64,000 nt of DNA from Arthrospiribacter ruber (GCF_019343195.1 NZ_RPHB01000002.1:620001-684000), one strand, 5' to 3'; positions 27,133 through 37,259 are shown, counted from the first letter of the stretch. Numbers and translations: made by a program. The notes: generated by a model not told the origin, from the sequence alone.

Positions 27133-27945
27133 ATGAATTTGAAAGACAAAGTAGTGATCGTGACAGGTGCCACTTCTGGGATAGGGGAAGCATGTGCCCT
27201 CGCTTTTGGAAAAGAAGGTGCAAAGGTTGCCATTACGGGAAGGTCCCAAGTCAAAATCGACAACACCTTACACAGGCTTCAGCAACAAGGCATCACTGCA
27301 ATAGGTATATTGGCAGATGCTTCCTCTGAAGAAGACAATGAAAAAGCAGCCATTGAGACTTTAAAAGCTTTTGGCCGGATTGATATCCTGATCAATAACG
27401 CCGGCATATCCATGAGGGCATTGTTCGAGGAGTTGGATCTCGATGTATTCAAAAAGGTAATGGATACCAATTTTTACGGATCTGTATATGCCACCAAATA
27501 TTGTCTGCCTGAAATCCTGAAAAATAAAGGCAGCATCGTAGCCGTGTCTTCAATCAATGGATACAGGGGTACTCCTGCCAGGACGGCCTATACAGCCAGC
27601 AAGTATGCTATGAATGGTTTTTTTGAAGCACTACGGACGGAAGTAATGAAGCGTGGTGTCCACATCTTGGTGGCTTCACCTGGATTCACTTCATCCAACA
27701 TCCGAAACAATGCCCTTACAGCCGACGGCAATACACAAGGAGAATCACCTCGGCAAGAAGACAAGATGATGAGTGCAGACACTGTAGCCAAACACATCCT
27801 ATCTGCTACATTGAAAAGAAAAAGAGATATAGTACTTACCGGACAAGGTAAACTTGCCGTTTTCCTAAACAAGTGGATTCCCGGAACTATGGATTCCCTG
27901 GTTTACAAAACCATGGCAAAAGAAAAAGATTCGCCTTTCAAATAA
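27133..27945 (+). CDS. SDR family oxidoreductase
   Basis: A 270-residue classical short-chain dehydrogenase. NAD(P) site TGATSGIGEACALAFG (residues 11-26), NNAGIS near 92, the catalytic serine in SSINGYRG, and YTASKYAM with the catalytic Tyr and Lys are all intact. GRSQ after strand beta-2 suggests NADP preference. A C-terminal hydrophobic/basic segment is reminiscent of DHRS7/corticosteroid-dehydrogenase-like SDRs, but the substrate is unknown. Only 4 bases separate its stop from the large helicase gene. A TATCTTTA -7-like box is at 27104-27111. Confidence 0.9.
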   Translation: MNLKDKVVIVTGATSGIGEACALAFGKEGAKVAITGRSQVKIDNTLHRLQQQGITAIGILADASSEEDNEKAAIETLKAFGRIDILINNAGISMRALFEELDLDVFKKVMDTNFYGSVYATKYCLPEILKNKGSIVAVSSINGYRGTPARTAYTASKYAMNGFFEALRTEVMKRGVHILVASPGFTSSNIRNNALTADGNTQGESPRQEDKMMSADTVAKHILSATLKRKRDIVLTGQGKLAVFLNKWIPGTMDSLVYKTMAKEKDSPFK

Positions 27946-27949
27946 GCCT

Positions 27950-30900
27950 ATGCTCAAAGTCACCCTTCAAACCTACCTCAACAGACTGGTAGACTTGTCT
28001 AGCAGAAATAGGTCACTGTACATGCCCAAGCTTCCGGCAAGTCAAATGATAGATTTGAAGGACCTGAATTTCCTAAACGGTAAGGAAGATTTTGACATCA
28101 TCAGAAACCTGATAGGCAAAAAAAAAGACATTCCTATTTGCCCCATCTTGGATCAAAGGGACAAACAAAATAATCAGCAGTCCTTAAGGCTAAAGAAATT
28201 GGCAAACCTATCTGAAACCCTCGCCTCAGAAACAGGAGAAAAAAGCCTTTATATAGCTTGGCCCTTTGTAGAAGGAAAATTGATCAATGGACAGCTGCTG
28301 AGATGCCCACTCATCCTTTTCCCGGTAAGTTTGTCAAATGATGGCAAAACCTGGACCCTTAAAAGACCAACAGGGGAAGAACCTGAACTGAACCAAACTT
28401 TCTTACTGGCTCTTGCCAATGCCCTATCCGAGGTTCCTGTCTCTTTTGATGAGCAAAATCCTCTAGCTGAGTTTGGAAAAGACCCTATAGAATTCCGAAA
28501 TCAATTGTATGAATTCCTGAAAAAAAACTTCCCGGTCAACTTCAGCCAGGAACTCTACGAAGATAAAATCATAGGCTTCCCTGATACAGGAAAAGCATTG
28601 GATGAAGAGAGGCTTGGATTGGGGCAAATGAAACTCAGACCCTATGCGGTATTGGGCCATTTTTCACAAAAAACAAGCTTTTTGATAGGAGATTACGAGC
28701 AACTGTTGGAGAGGGAAAACCATCCCGATCTCGAGCACTTGTTTGAAAGTAAATTCACATTAGATGAGGGAAGCAAAACCAACAGAGAGGAGCAGTTGTA
28801 CACAGTATTTCCTGTAGATTCCAGTCAGGAAAAAGTATTGAAAGCTGCCCGGTCTGGGCATTCCTGCGTGGTAGAAGGGCCTCCCGGAACGGGCAAGTCA
28901 CAACTGATTTCCAATCTTGCGGTAGATTATATCAGCAGAGGTAAAAAAGTCCTGATTGTGTCCCAAAAAAGGGCAGCACTGGATGTGGTAGCCAAAAGAC
29001 TCGCTGAAAAAGGATTCGGGGATTTTATCGGTCTGGTGCATGATTTTAGAGCAGACAGGAAAACACTTTTTCAGAAAATCCATAAGCAAATCCAACAGAT
29101 TGACCGCTATCAGGAACTCAACAGGTCAATAGACGCTATACAATTGGAGCGCGAATTCTCCCAACTTTCCCGAACTGTAAACAACCTCAATGAATATTTT
29201 GAAGATTACCGAAAGGCCCTTTTCAACACAGAGGAATGCGGTATTCCTATCAAGGAGCTTTACCTAAGCTCCACACTTGAGGAGGAATCATTTGACCTTA
29301 CCCAGCATTACAGGCACTTCACTTTTGACCAATCAAGTCAATTTGTAAGGAATATGAAAGAATTTGCTATTTATTACAGGCAATTTCAACAGCCGGATTC
29401 ATTTTGGCTGCACAGGGTGGATTTCAGTAGCTTTGGCGCTAGCTCGCAGACCAGATTAAAGGAGGTGTTCGATGAGATTTCCAGCTTTAAAAAAGAGCTT
29501 GAGGCCAATTTCAGCATACATGGCGATTTTGAACCTTCTTTTATATTTCATCTTTTGGAAAAAAGAGTAAAACTCGAGCACTTGATCAAATCACTTGAAG
29601 ACCCTGAGGTAATGAAGACCTACCAAAACCTGCAGACATATGACTCTGGAGCATTTGATCTGTTGTGGCTTCAGCACAAGATCGATATTGTAAAAAAACT
29701 TCTAAGTCAGGAAGGTGTGGAATGGAGCTGTCCTGAAAAAGAAATAGAAGATTGCCTTTCATTGGCCCTGCAATACAAAGAAAGTAAAAAACGATGGTTT
29801 GGAAACTTCAGATGGCCTTGGCAAAAAAACCGATTTGAAAAAATCCAGGAATTACTGATAAAAAATGGGCTGAAGGATGATGATCAGGGAATACAAACAC
29901 TGATCACCAAGTTGGAAAACCGGCTGAACCTCAACCATCAGCTCACTTTACTTTCAGGCAAGAAATGGCTAAGCCTTCCCTCCCAGCCTTTTGATTTTTT
30001 AGATTTCAATCACTTCGGGAGGATACATGAAGAAGCTGTAAAATCCAGGCTTCTTATTGAAGACTGGAATCTGACAGGTCAATTTATCAACCAACTGCTT
30101 TTGACTCAGGAAAAGGGGAAATTATCTATCCTGCTGGAAAAAACTTCAATTTTGGAAAGCAAATTGCCAGCTTGGTATGTTTATCTTTCCAAGATTCAGG
30201 TCCAGCACCTTTTCGTACAATCTTTGGGCAAAGATATCCAACAGCTCCTTGATTCTCTTCCCAAAATTTTTGATCAGTTGGTAGGATTTGACCAGCTCCG
30301 AAGCAGAATTGGCCATAGCGATAGGGAACTGATGGAAAAAGTTCTGGACCATTACCCGGAAAGGTCTATAGATGAAATTTGTAATGTATTTATTGCAGGT
30401 TTGAAAAAAGCATGGATTGATCATATAGAAAAAAAATACCCTGTGTTAAGGGAAATCTGCACCCCTAAGTCCTCCAACCTTCAGCAAGAATTTATGGAAG
30501 CGGTCGAAAAAAAATGGCAGGTTTCCAGACACATTGTGGAGCTGAGGTTGAGAGAGCGGACATTCAAAAACTTAAAATTCAACAGGCTCGGAAATTTACT
30601 TACCTACAGGGAGCTTTCGCATCAGGTGAGTAAAAAGAAGCGGATATGGAGTGTCAGAAAACTGATAGCTGAATTTGAGACCGAAATTTTTGAATTGATG
30701 CCATGCTGGCTGGCTTCACCTGAGACAGTATCTGCCATTTTCCCACTTGAGCAGCATTTTGATTTGGTGATTTTTGATGAATCTTCGCAATGCTATGTAG
30801 AAAGAGGCCTCCCGGCCATGTTGAGAGGGAAGCAGGTGGTGGTAGCTGGAGACTCTCAGCAGCTTCAGCCATTTGACCTTTACCAGGTCAGATTAGAAAC

Positions 30901-31876
30901 AGAAGAGGAAGGTGTGGAATTAGAGACGGATTCACTTTTAGACTTGAGCTCCAAATATTTTCAAAAGCACTGGCTTCAGGGACACTACAGGAGCCTTCAG
31001 CCTGAATTGATCCATTTTTCCAATCGGGAATTCTATGAAAACAAACTTGAGATGCTCAGCTCAAGAAAGCTTGTCAATCAAAACAGCATTCCATTTTCAC
31101 TGCATAGAGCAGATGGCATTTGGGACAATCAGACCAACAAAGAAGAAGCGGAGCATGTAGTGTCAATTTTGAAAGCACTGCAAAAAGAGGATCCAAAGGA
31201 TCAGATCGGTATCATTACCTTCAATTTTTTCCAGATGGAACACATCCGTGAGCAAATAGAAAAAGACCATATGATACATCTCCAAAAGGTAAAAGTGAAA
31301 AACATTGAAAATGTACAGGGGGATGAATTTGATCAGGTTATTTTTTCCATCGGATATGCCAAAAATAAAAAAGGCAAACTGATCGCCAACTTTGGAATGT
31401 TGTCCAAAAAAGGAGGGGTGAACAGGTTGAATGTTGCCATCACACGGGCAAGAAAAAAAATCCATCTGGTGACCAGCCTAAGTTCACAGGATTTTTCACC
31501 TAAGCAATTGAAAAACGAAGGAATTGCAAGCCTGAAAAACTACATAGAATTTGTCGAATCAGCTGTAAATGATGGGCAAATAACATACCCTGAACAGATA
31601 TCCCAGGGATATGAGTACAGTTGGTTCTTGAAAAACAAATTGGAAGGACAAAATGGCACCTATACAATTTCCAAATACCCAGCTTCCCAATGGCTGGATC
31701 TTGTCTGGAAAAAAGGGTCTGAAATCGAGGGGGCCTACCTCACTGATGATCAGAGACTGTACAATGCCGTCAGTGCGAAAGAAGCATTTGTGTATCACCC
31801 TATTCAGCTCAAAGAAAAGGGCTGGCCCTACCAATTTGTCTTTAGCAGACAATATTGGCTGGGACAGCCATTATGA
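27950..31876 (+). CDS. DUF4011-type superfamily 1 helicase (large AAA domain protein)
   Basis: A 1308-residue protein. Residues 1-240 resemble DUF4011 (LQTYLNRLVDLSSRNRSLY). Helicase motif I is VVEGPPGTGKSQL near residue 308. Motif II/Walker B DLVIFDESSQ lies near 940 and motif III VVVAGDSQQLQPFD follows. ENVQGDEFDQVIFS is near 1120 and the motif VI arginine NVAITRARKK near 1163. The roughly 630 residues between motifs I and II form a large, mostly helical insert. The protein ends without the Vsr-type nuclease or DUF3320 module found on some relatives. Known relatives act on DNA or RNA ends, some in phage defence. Cotranscribed with the SDR gene 4 bases upstream. Confidence 0.85.
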   Translation: MLKVTLQTYLNRLVDLSSRNRSLYMPKLPASQMIDLKDLNFLNGKEDFDIIRNLIGKKKDIPICPILDQRDKQNNQQSLRLKKLANLSETLASETGEKSLYIAWPFVEGKLINGQLLRCPLILFPVSLSNDGKTWTLKRPTGEEPELNQTFLLALANALSEVPVSFDEQNPLAEFGKDPIEFRNQLYEFLKKNFPVNFSQELYEDKIIGFPDTGKALDEERLGLGQMKLRPYAVLGHFSQKTSFLIGDYEQLLERENHPDLEHLFESKFTLDEGSKTNREEQLYTVFPVDSSQEKVLKAARSGHSCVVEGPPGTGKSQLISNLAVDYISRGKKVLIVSQKRAALDVVAKRLAEKGFGDFIGLVHDFRADRKTLFQKIHKQIQQIDRYQELNRSIDAIQLEREFSQLSRTVNNLNEYFEDYRKALFNTEECGIPIKELYLSSTLEEESFDLTQHYRHFTFDQSSQFVRNMKEFAIYYRQFQQPDSFWLHRVDFSSFGASSQTRLKEVFDEISSFKKELEANFSIHGDFEPSFIFHLLEKRVKLEHLIKSLEDPEVMKTYQNLQTYDSGAFDLLWLQHKIDIVKKLLSQEGVEWSCPEKEIEDCLSLALQYKESKKRWFGNFRWPWQKNRFEKIQELLIKNGLKDDDQGIQTLITKLENRLNLNHQLTLLSGKKWLSLPSQPFDFLDFNHFGRIHEEAVKSRLLIEDWNLTGQFINQLLLTQEKGKLSILLEKTSILESKLPAWYVYLSKIQVQHLFVQSLGKDIQQLLDSLPKIFDQLVGFDQLRSRIGHSDRELMEKVLDHYPERSIDEICNVFIAGLKKAWIDHIEKKYPVLREICTPKSSNLQQEFMEAVEKKWQVSRHIVELRLRERTFKNLKFNRLGNLLTYRELSHQVSKKKRIWSVRKLIAEFETEIFELMPCWLASPETVSAIFPLEQHFDLVIFDESSQCYVERGLPAMLRGKQVVVAGDSQQLQPFDLYQVRLETEEEGVELETDSLLDLSSKYFQKHWLQGHYRSLQPELIHFSNREFYENKLEMLSSRKLVNQNSIPFSLHRADGIWDNQTNKEEAEHVVSILKALQKEDPKDQIGIITFNFFQMEHIREQIEKDHMIHLQKVKVKNIENVQGDEFDQVIFSIGYAKNKKGKLIANFGMLSKKGGVNRLNVAITRARKKIHLVTSLSSQDFSPKQLKNEGIASLKNYIEFVESAVNDGQITYPEQISQGYEYSWFLKNKLEGQNGTYTISKYPASQWLDLVWKKGSEIEGAYLTDDQRLYNAVSAKEAFVYHPIQLKEKGWPYQFVFSRQYWLGQPL

Positions 31877-31885
31877 CATCGGCAA

Positions 31886-32329
31886 TTACTTGACTCTTTT
31901 CAGACCTACCGCTTCTATACCTTTTAGTTGGTCTACCCGCATATACTGGACAAAATGGATGCTTCTAAAATTTTCGCCTGATTCCAAAGGAAGGGTATCA
32001 AAGCGGGTATATGTATTTCCGAAGCCAGACCCAAGGGGTTTTCCGGAACTTTCGAAAAGCGGTATATTGATCAGTTGGGATTCAACCTCCTGACCCGTAG
32101 AATCAAGGAGAAAATACCTCAGATAGAGATTTCTAAACTCATAATCCTGATTGTACTTGACCGCGATAAGAGAAGATCTTGCTTCAAGCTCTTCGTCAAA
32201 ATAAAAGGAAACGGTATCCTTCAAGTACCAGGATTGACTTTCCATCCCCTTGTACTTTTCAAACAGGCGATCGCTGTCACATCCCAAAAGCAATGACAAG
32301 ACCAATATCAATAAATACCTGAGCTTCAT
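31886..32329 (-). CDS. gldH: GldH-like gliding motility lipoprotein
   Basis: A 147-residue lipoprotein. I set the start at 32329 (MKLRYLLILVLSLLLGCDSDR), where a signal sequence ends in LLLGC with the lipidated Cys at residue 17. The frame continues open far upstream through the neighbouring gene, but that extension is only antisense-like basic sequence. SWYLKDTVSFYF and LYLRYFL match GldH, which in gliding Bacteroidota supports type IX secretion and gliding. It begins 1 base after the stop of the ricT-like gene, as is typical in the phylum. The family call rests on size, lipobox, partner gene and short motifs. Confidence 0.8.
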   Translation of the reverse strand: MKLRYLLILVLSLLLGCDSDRLFEKYKGMESQSWYLKDTVSFYFDEELEARSSLIAVKYNQDYEFRNLYLRYFLLDSTGQEVESQLINIPLFESSGKPLGSGFGNTYTRFDTLPLESGENFRSIHFVQYMRVDQLKGIEAVGLKRVK

Positions 32330-32330
32330 G

Positions 32331-33722
32331 TCACTGATCTTTGTTTTGGTCTCCCTTATTCCGTGGTGGGAATCTTCTTCTACCTCTGTTTTTTGGTTTG
32401 GTTGGATTATCCTTGTTGCTATTGTCCAGCTCCTGCTTTTTGGCCTGGGGCTTATTGGAATTCCTATTCTGTCCTTCGTTTGGATTTCTTCTTTTTGGCC
32501 TATTCCCTTTAGGATTTTGTCTTTCCCTTGCTGCATTTTCGGGTTTTTCTCTATCCTGTTTTCGGGTATCCTCCCTCCTATTGGACTCAGCTTGTTGATT
32601 TTCCTGCCCCCCTGGCCTTGGTTTTCTTTTTTTCTTTTTTTTCTTTTTAGCAAATTTCTTATCCAGTCTTTCCAGCTCAAGTGTAGACTTGATAGCCTCA
32701 TCGTCAAACTCCTTGGCTTTGTCATGAAGTAGATCAAAAGGCACTATCCCTTTTTCATTGAGCTCTTGGATTTCCCTTGCCCTTTCACAAGAGATGCTGA
32801 ACCAGTTATTGTCATTGTTGTAACTGAACCACATCAACTTTCTGAAAATATCCGTTTTCTGAAGCTTAGCAGTCCCGGATTCCGTTTGTAGTGGTTTGTC
32901 AATGGAAGGCACATCTTCCAATGCCTGCATGTAGGTATCGAGTTCATAGTTGAGGCAGCATTTTAACCTGCCACATTGACCTGAAAGTTTACTCGGGTTT
33001 AAGGAGAGATTCTGATACCTTGCAGCAGCGGTTGACACGCTTTTGAAATCATGGATCCAGGTTGAGCAGCACAGTTCCCTTCCACAAATCCCTATACCTC
33101 CAAGTCTTCCGGCTTCTTGCCTAAGGCTTATTTGTCTCATTTCGACCCTGATTTTGAATTCAGAAGCCAAGAGCTTGATCAGCTCTCTAAAATCAACCCT
33201 ATCATCCGCAGAATAATAAAAAGTTGCCTTGGAATTATCTGCCTGAAACTCCACATCGGAAAGCTTCATTTTTAAACCAAGCTCATCTATGATCTGCTTA
33301 CTTCTGTATATGGTGGGCACCTCTCTGTTTTTGGCTTCCTCCCATCTTTCTATATCCTTTTGAGTTGCTATTCTGTAAATTCTCAGAATATTGTCATCAT
33401 TTTTGATTTTTCTTTTCTGCATCTGAAGCCGGACTAGCTCCCCCTGTAGAGAAACATAGCCTATATGGTGTCCATTCGGTACATCCAACACTACTGGATC
33501 ACCGGTGGTCAGGTGGAGATGATCTACATTTCTGTAGTACTCTTTCCTGCCTCCTTTGAATTTGATCTCCACTAAATCAGACTTATCTATTGTCGGTATG
33601 CCCATATGGGACAACCAATCAAAAGAATTCATTTTATTACAATCACTCGTACCACAAGTGCCGTTGTTTTGGCACCCCCCACTGTTCCCTGAAGTGGTAG
33701 AGCAGCTACTACATCCTGCCAT
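32331..33722 (-). CDS. ricT: RicT/PSP1 domain protein with basic tail
   Basis: A 463-residue protein. The N-terminus is Cys-rich (CSSC ... CQNNGTCGTSDC). The PSP1/RicT core extends to about residue 300 and contains GICGRELCCSTW and GQCGRLKCCLNYE. In Bacillus, RicT (YaaT) forms an iron-sulfur complex with RicA and RicF that acts on RNA processing. No RicA or RicF homolog is visible here. Residues 355-463 form a low-complexity, Lys/Arg/Asn/Gln-rich tail that looks disordered and could bind RNA or nucleic acid. gldH follows by 1 base and purD lies 42 bases upstream. Confidence 0.88.
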   Translation of the reverse strand: MAGCSSCSTTSGNSGGCQNNGTCGTSDCNKMNSFDWLSHMGIPTIDKSDLVEIKFKGGRKEYYRNVDHLHLTTGDPVVLDVPNGHHIGYVSLQGELVRLQMQKRKIKNDDNILRIYRIATQKDIERWEEAKNREVPTIYRSKQIIDELGLKMKLSDVEFQADNSKATFYYSADDRVDFRELIKLLASEFKIRVEMRQISLRQEAGRLGGIGICGRELCCSTWIHDFKSVSTAAARYQNLSLNPSKLSGQCGRLKCCLNYELDTYMQALEDVPSIDKPLQTESGTAKLQKTDIFRKLMWFSYNNDNNWFSISCERAREIQELNEKGIVPFDLLHDKAKEFDDEAIKSTLELERLDKKFAKKKKKKKRKPRPGGQENQQAESNRREDTRKQDREKPENAARERQNPKGNRPKRRNPNEGQNRNSNKPQAKKQELDNSNKDNPTKPKNRGRRRFPPRNKGDQNKDQ

Positions 33723-33764
33723 AATTATATTAAGGGAGCTTTTTACTCCTCCTTTGATTTGGGT

Positions 33765-35063
33765 TTATTTGATTAGTTTCAATACGTCCTGACCAATATC
33801 CTTTCTAAAATATAGGTCATTCCAACAAATCCCGGAAACTGTCCCATAGGCATTTTCCAAGGCTTCCTCTATACTACTTCCCATTCCAGTAACAGCCAAT
33901 ACCCTGCCACCATTGGTAAGCACATTTCCGTTTTCTGCCAATTTGGTTCCTGCATGAAACACTTCACTGCCTTCTCTGCTATATGCTTCTGACAAGCCTT
34001 CTATTTTATCACCTTTGTTGTATGATTCCGGATAGCCTCCTGCAACCATAACTACAGTAGTCGAGGTAAAATCATGTAGCTCCAACACATAATTATCCAG
34101 TGTTTCATTACCCATGTGGATGAGCATTTCCAGAAAATCCGATTTGATCCTTGGAAGCACTGCCTGGGTTTCTGGATCACCCATCCTTACATTGTATTCA
34201 ATGACATAAGGTTCCCCTCCAATATTCATAAGGCCAATGAACAGAAAACCTCTGTACCTAATTTCTTCCTTATGCAATCCTTCTATAGACGGCTTCACGA
34301 CTTTTTCCTCCACTTTGGAAAGGAAAGCTTTATCTGCAAAAGGAACAGGACTTACTGCTCCCATTCCACCTGTATTCAACCCTGCATCTTTTTCACCGAT
34401 TCTCTTATAATCTTTTGCCTCTGGAAGTATCCTGTAGCTCTTTCCATCGGTAGCCACAAATACAGAAAGCTCGATTCCATCGAGAAATTGTTCCACCACT
34501 ACTTTTTGGGAGGCCTCTCCAAATTTGGCATCCAGCAGCATTTCCTTAAAAGATGATTCTGCTTCTCCCAATGTCTCACAGATAAGGACACCTTTTCCAG
34601 CTGCAAGTCCATCAGCCTTTAGTACTATTGGTAGTGTTTGGCTCTTTAGGTATTCCAAACCTTCCGAAAAAGTATCTTTGGTAAAAGTCTTAGAAGCCGC
34701 AGTAGGAACCCCATGTCTTTCCATAAATTTTTTGGAAAAATCCTTGGAACCTTCCAAATGGGCACCTCTTTGACCTGGACCTATCACTGGAATGTGGCTG
34801 ATTTTTTCATTTCCTTCAAAGTAATCCACTACGCCTCTTACCAGAGGTTCTTCAGGCCCCACTACCACAAGTTCTATGTTTTTTTCCAAAACAAAAGACT
34901 GGAGCTTTTCAAAATCTGTGGGGGAAATGGCTACGTTTTCTGCTATTTGGGCCGTTCCGGCGTTTCCGGGGGCCACAAAAAGTTTGGTGCACTTTGGACT
35001 GTTTACAATCTTCCAAGCAAAGGCATGTTCACGGCCTCCGCTACCTAACAATAATATATTCAT
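33765..35063 (-). CDS. purD: Phosphoribosylamine-glycine ligase
   Basis: A 432-residue ATP-grasp enzyme that makes glycinamide ribonucleotide in purine synthesis. LLLGSGGREHAFAWK at the N-terminus, the GPEEPLV and GSKDFSKKFMERHG segments, and the metal-binding GDPETQAVLPR near residue 290 match PurD. Length is normal. It lies between recQ (15 bases upstream) and the ricT-like gene on the minus strand; no other pur gene is present. Confidence 0.96.
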   Translation of the reverse strand: MNILLLGSGGREHAFAWKIVNSPKCTKLFVAPGNAGTAQIAENVAISPTDFEKLQSFVLEKNIELVVVGPEEPLVRGVVDYFEGNEKISHIPVIGPGQRGAHLEGSKDFSKKFMERHGVPTAASKTFTKDTFSEGLEYLKSQTLPIVLKADGLAAGKGVLICETLGEAESSFKEMLLDAKFGEASQKVVVEQFLDGIELSVFVATDGKSYRILPEAKDYKRIGEKDAGLNTGGMGAVSPVPFADKAFLSKVEEKVVKPSIEGLHKEEIRYRGFLFIGLMNIGGEPYVIEYNVRMGDPETQAVLPRIKSDFLEMLIHMGNETLDNYVLELHDFTSTTVVMVAGGYPESYNKGDKIEGLSEAYSREGSEVFHAGTKLAENGNVLTNGGRVLAVTGMGSSIEEALENAYGTVSGICWNDLYFRKDIGQDVLKLIK

Positions 35064-35078
35064 GGGTTGTTGTCTAAT

Positions 35079-37259
35079 TTAATTAGCGTGGTCTGAAATG
35101 AATTTGATTCTGTACACACGGATTTCTTCTTCTGCAAAATCCTCGTCTTCCAATTCATTTAATGCCACTCTTATATTGTCTGTATCAGCAGTCATAAAAT
35201 AATCATGGAGGATATCTTCTCTTTCCTCATCCATGATATTTTCTATGTAGTAATTGATATTCAACTTGGTACCACTGTAGATGATTTGCTCGATTTCCTG
35301 GAGCAACTCCGACATGGACATATTGAGATTGTCCGCAATCTCATCCAAGTTGATTTTTCTATCCACCTGCTGAATAATGGATATTTTTACTTTAGAACGG
35401 CTTCCTGCTGTCTTCACGACCACATCCGAAGCAGTAATGATTTCATTTTCCTCTACATAATTTTCAATCAGTTTCAGAAAAGATGTACCAAATTTAGCGA
35501 CTTTTCCCATACCGACACCGTTGATCTGTGCCAATTCTTCTCTTGAAGTAGGATATACGGTCGCCATTTCTTCCAAGGAAGGATCTTGGAATATCACATA
35601 AGGAGGAAGCCCTTTGGCTTTGGCTACCTTTTTCCTCTCGGCTTTGAGGAGTTCAAAAAGCTTCTCATCATAGGCTTTACCTCCTCCGGCCGGAGCTTCT
35701 TCAGGGGTTTCATTTTCTATCATCCCTTCAAAGTCATGGTCTTTGTAAATAGGAAAGGCATATGGAGCTTTTAAGTATTCTTCTCCTTTTTTGGTAATCT
35801 TGATCACACCATAATTTTCGATGTCTTTTTCAAGAAAACCTCCGATCATGGCCTGTCTGATAACTGTCTTCCAAGTTCTCTCATCTTCATCTTTCCCTAT
35901 ACCAAACACCTTGAGCTTGTCATGCTTATAGCTGCTGATATAGTCATTGCTTTCTCCACGCACCACATTGACAATATGGTCCATATTAAAGCGGTTATTA
36001 GTCTCCTTTACAGCTCCAATCACAGCCTCCAAGTGCTCCATTCCTTCGAATTTCTCCTTTGGCTTCTTGCAGTTGTCGCAATGGCCACAATCTTCAGCCA
36101 TCAACTCACCGAAGTAATGAAGGAGGAATTTTCTTCTACATATAGAGCTTTCCGCATAGGCAGCCATTTCCTGGAGAAGTACTCTGGCATTTTCACGCTC
36201 TGTTACTGGTTTGTCTTTATTGAATTTTTCCAGCTTGATGATATCATCATACTTGTAAAACATCAGACAATGCCCTTCTAATCCATCTCTACCTGCACGT
36301 CCTGTCTCCTGATAATACCCCTCAAGTGACTTTGGCACATCATAGTGAATGACATATCTGACATCAGGCTTATCTATTCCCATCCCAAATGCAATGGTAG
36401 CAACGATCACATCGACTTCTTCATTAAGAAAATCGTCCTGATTTTTGACCCTGACGTTTTGCTCCAGTCCGGCATGGTAAGGAGCAGCTTTGATGCCGTT
36501 TACCTTTAAGAGATCCGCAAGTTCCTGCACTTTTTTTCTGCTCAGGCAATAAATAATTCCGGACTTCCCTTTGTGAGATTTGATATATTTGATGATCTGT
36601 TTTTTGGTCTCATTTTTCACCTTAGGTCTTACTTCATAGAACAGGTTGGTTCTATTGAAGGAAGACTTGAAAATGTCGGCTTCTTCCATCTGCAAGTTGC
36701 GCTGTATGTCCTGCTGTACTTTAGGGGTAGCAGTAGCGGTCAATGCTACAATAGGGAGGTTGGAGCCGATCTGAGCGATAATGGACTTAATTTTACGGTA
36801 CTCCGGACGGAAGTCATGCCCCCATTCAGAAATACAATGCGCTTCATCTATAGCCACAAAACTCAGCTTGGCATCTTTGAGAAAAAGAATATTGTCTTCT
36901 TTGGTGAGGGATTCAGGTGCCACATAGAGGAGTTTGGTTTTTCCTGCCAACACCTCTTTTTTCACCTTGGTCGTTTCAGATTTGTTCAATGTAGAATTGA
37001 GGAAGTGTGCATTGATCCCAAATGCATTGAGTTGGTCCACCTGATTTTTCATCAACGCGATAAGAGGTGAAATGACTATAGCAGTACCATCTTGGATCAC
37101 TGCAGGAAGCTGATAGCACAGGGATTTCCCCGCTCCTGTTGGCATGATGACGAAAGTATTGCTACCATTCAAAACATTATCAACAATTGCTTCTTGATTG
37201 CCTCTGAATTGAGAGAAGCCAAATATTCTTTTAAGGTTTTCTTTGACGGTTTGATCCAC
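35079..37259 (-). CDS. recQ: ATP-dependent DNA helicase RecQ
   Basis: A 726-residue 3'-5' helicase. The helicase core has MPTGAGKSLCYQLPA, DEAH (AIDEAHCISEWGHDFRPEY), and QETGRAGRDGL. The RQC zinc cysteines are in CRRKFLLHYFGELMAEDCGHC. The HRDC domain is around residues 540-610, with QINGVGMGKVAKFG. A further C-terminal segment of about 115 residues, including paired Ile/Glu-rich helices, extends beyond the E. coli enzyme. It functions in recombination and fork repair. An upstream -7 box is listed separately. Confidence 0.95.
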   Translation of the reverse strand: MDQTVKENLKRIFGFSQFRGNQEAIVDNVLNGSNTFVIMPTGAGKSLCYQLPAVIQDGTAIVISPLIALMKNQVDQLNAFGINAHFLNSTLNKSETTKVKKEVLAGKTKLLYVAPESLTKEDNILFLKDAKLSFVAIDEAHCISEWGHDFRPEYRKIKSIIAQIGSNLPIVALTATATPKVQQDIQRNLQMEEADIFKSSFNRTNLFYEVRPKVKNETKKQIIKYIKSHKGKSGIIYCLSRKKVQELADLLKVNGIKAAPYHAGLEQNVRVKNQDDFLNEEVDVIVATIAFGMGIDKPDVRYVIHYDVPKSLEGYYQETGRAGRDGLEGHCLMFYKYDDIIKLEKFNKDKPVTERENARVLLQEMAAYAESSICRRKFLLHYFGELMAEDCGHCDNCKKPKEKFEGMEHLEAVIGAVKETNNRFNMDHIVNVVRGESNDYISSYKHDKLKVFGIGKDEDERTWKTVIRQAMIGGFLEKDIENYGVIKITKKGEEYLKAPYAFPIYKDHDFEGMIENETPEEAPAGGGKAYDEKLFELLKAERKKVAKAKGLPPYVIFQDPSLEEMATVYPTSREELAQINGVGMGKVAKFGTSFLKLIENYVEENEIITASDVVVKTAGSRSKVKISIIQQVDRKINLDEIADNLNMSMSELLQEIEQIIYSGTKLNINYYIENIMDEEREDILHDYFMTADTDNIRVALNELEDEDFAEEEIRVYRIKFISDHAN

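Noticed and set aside
27133-31876. Defence island around the DUF4011-type helicase
   Set aside because: No nuclease, restriction, toxin-antitoxin or integrase gene is adjacent. The neighbours are rlmD, an SDR and gldH, all ordinary.
31886-32737. Long minus-strand frame of 283 codons covering the gldH gene and the end of the ricT-like gene
   Set aside because: The first 136 codons overlap the ricT-like coding sequence in another frame and read as basic low-complexity sequence. A lipoprotein signal starts cleanly at 32329.
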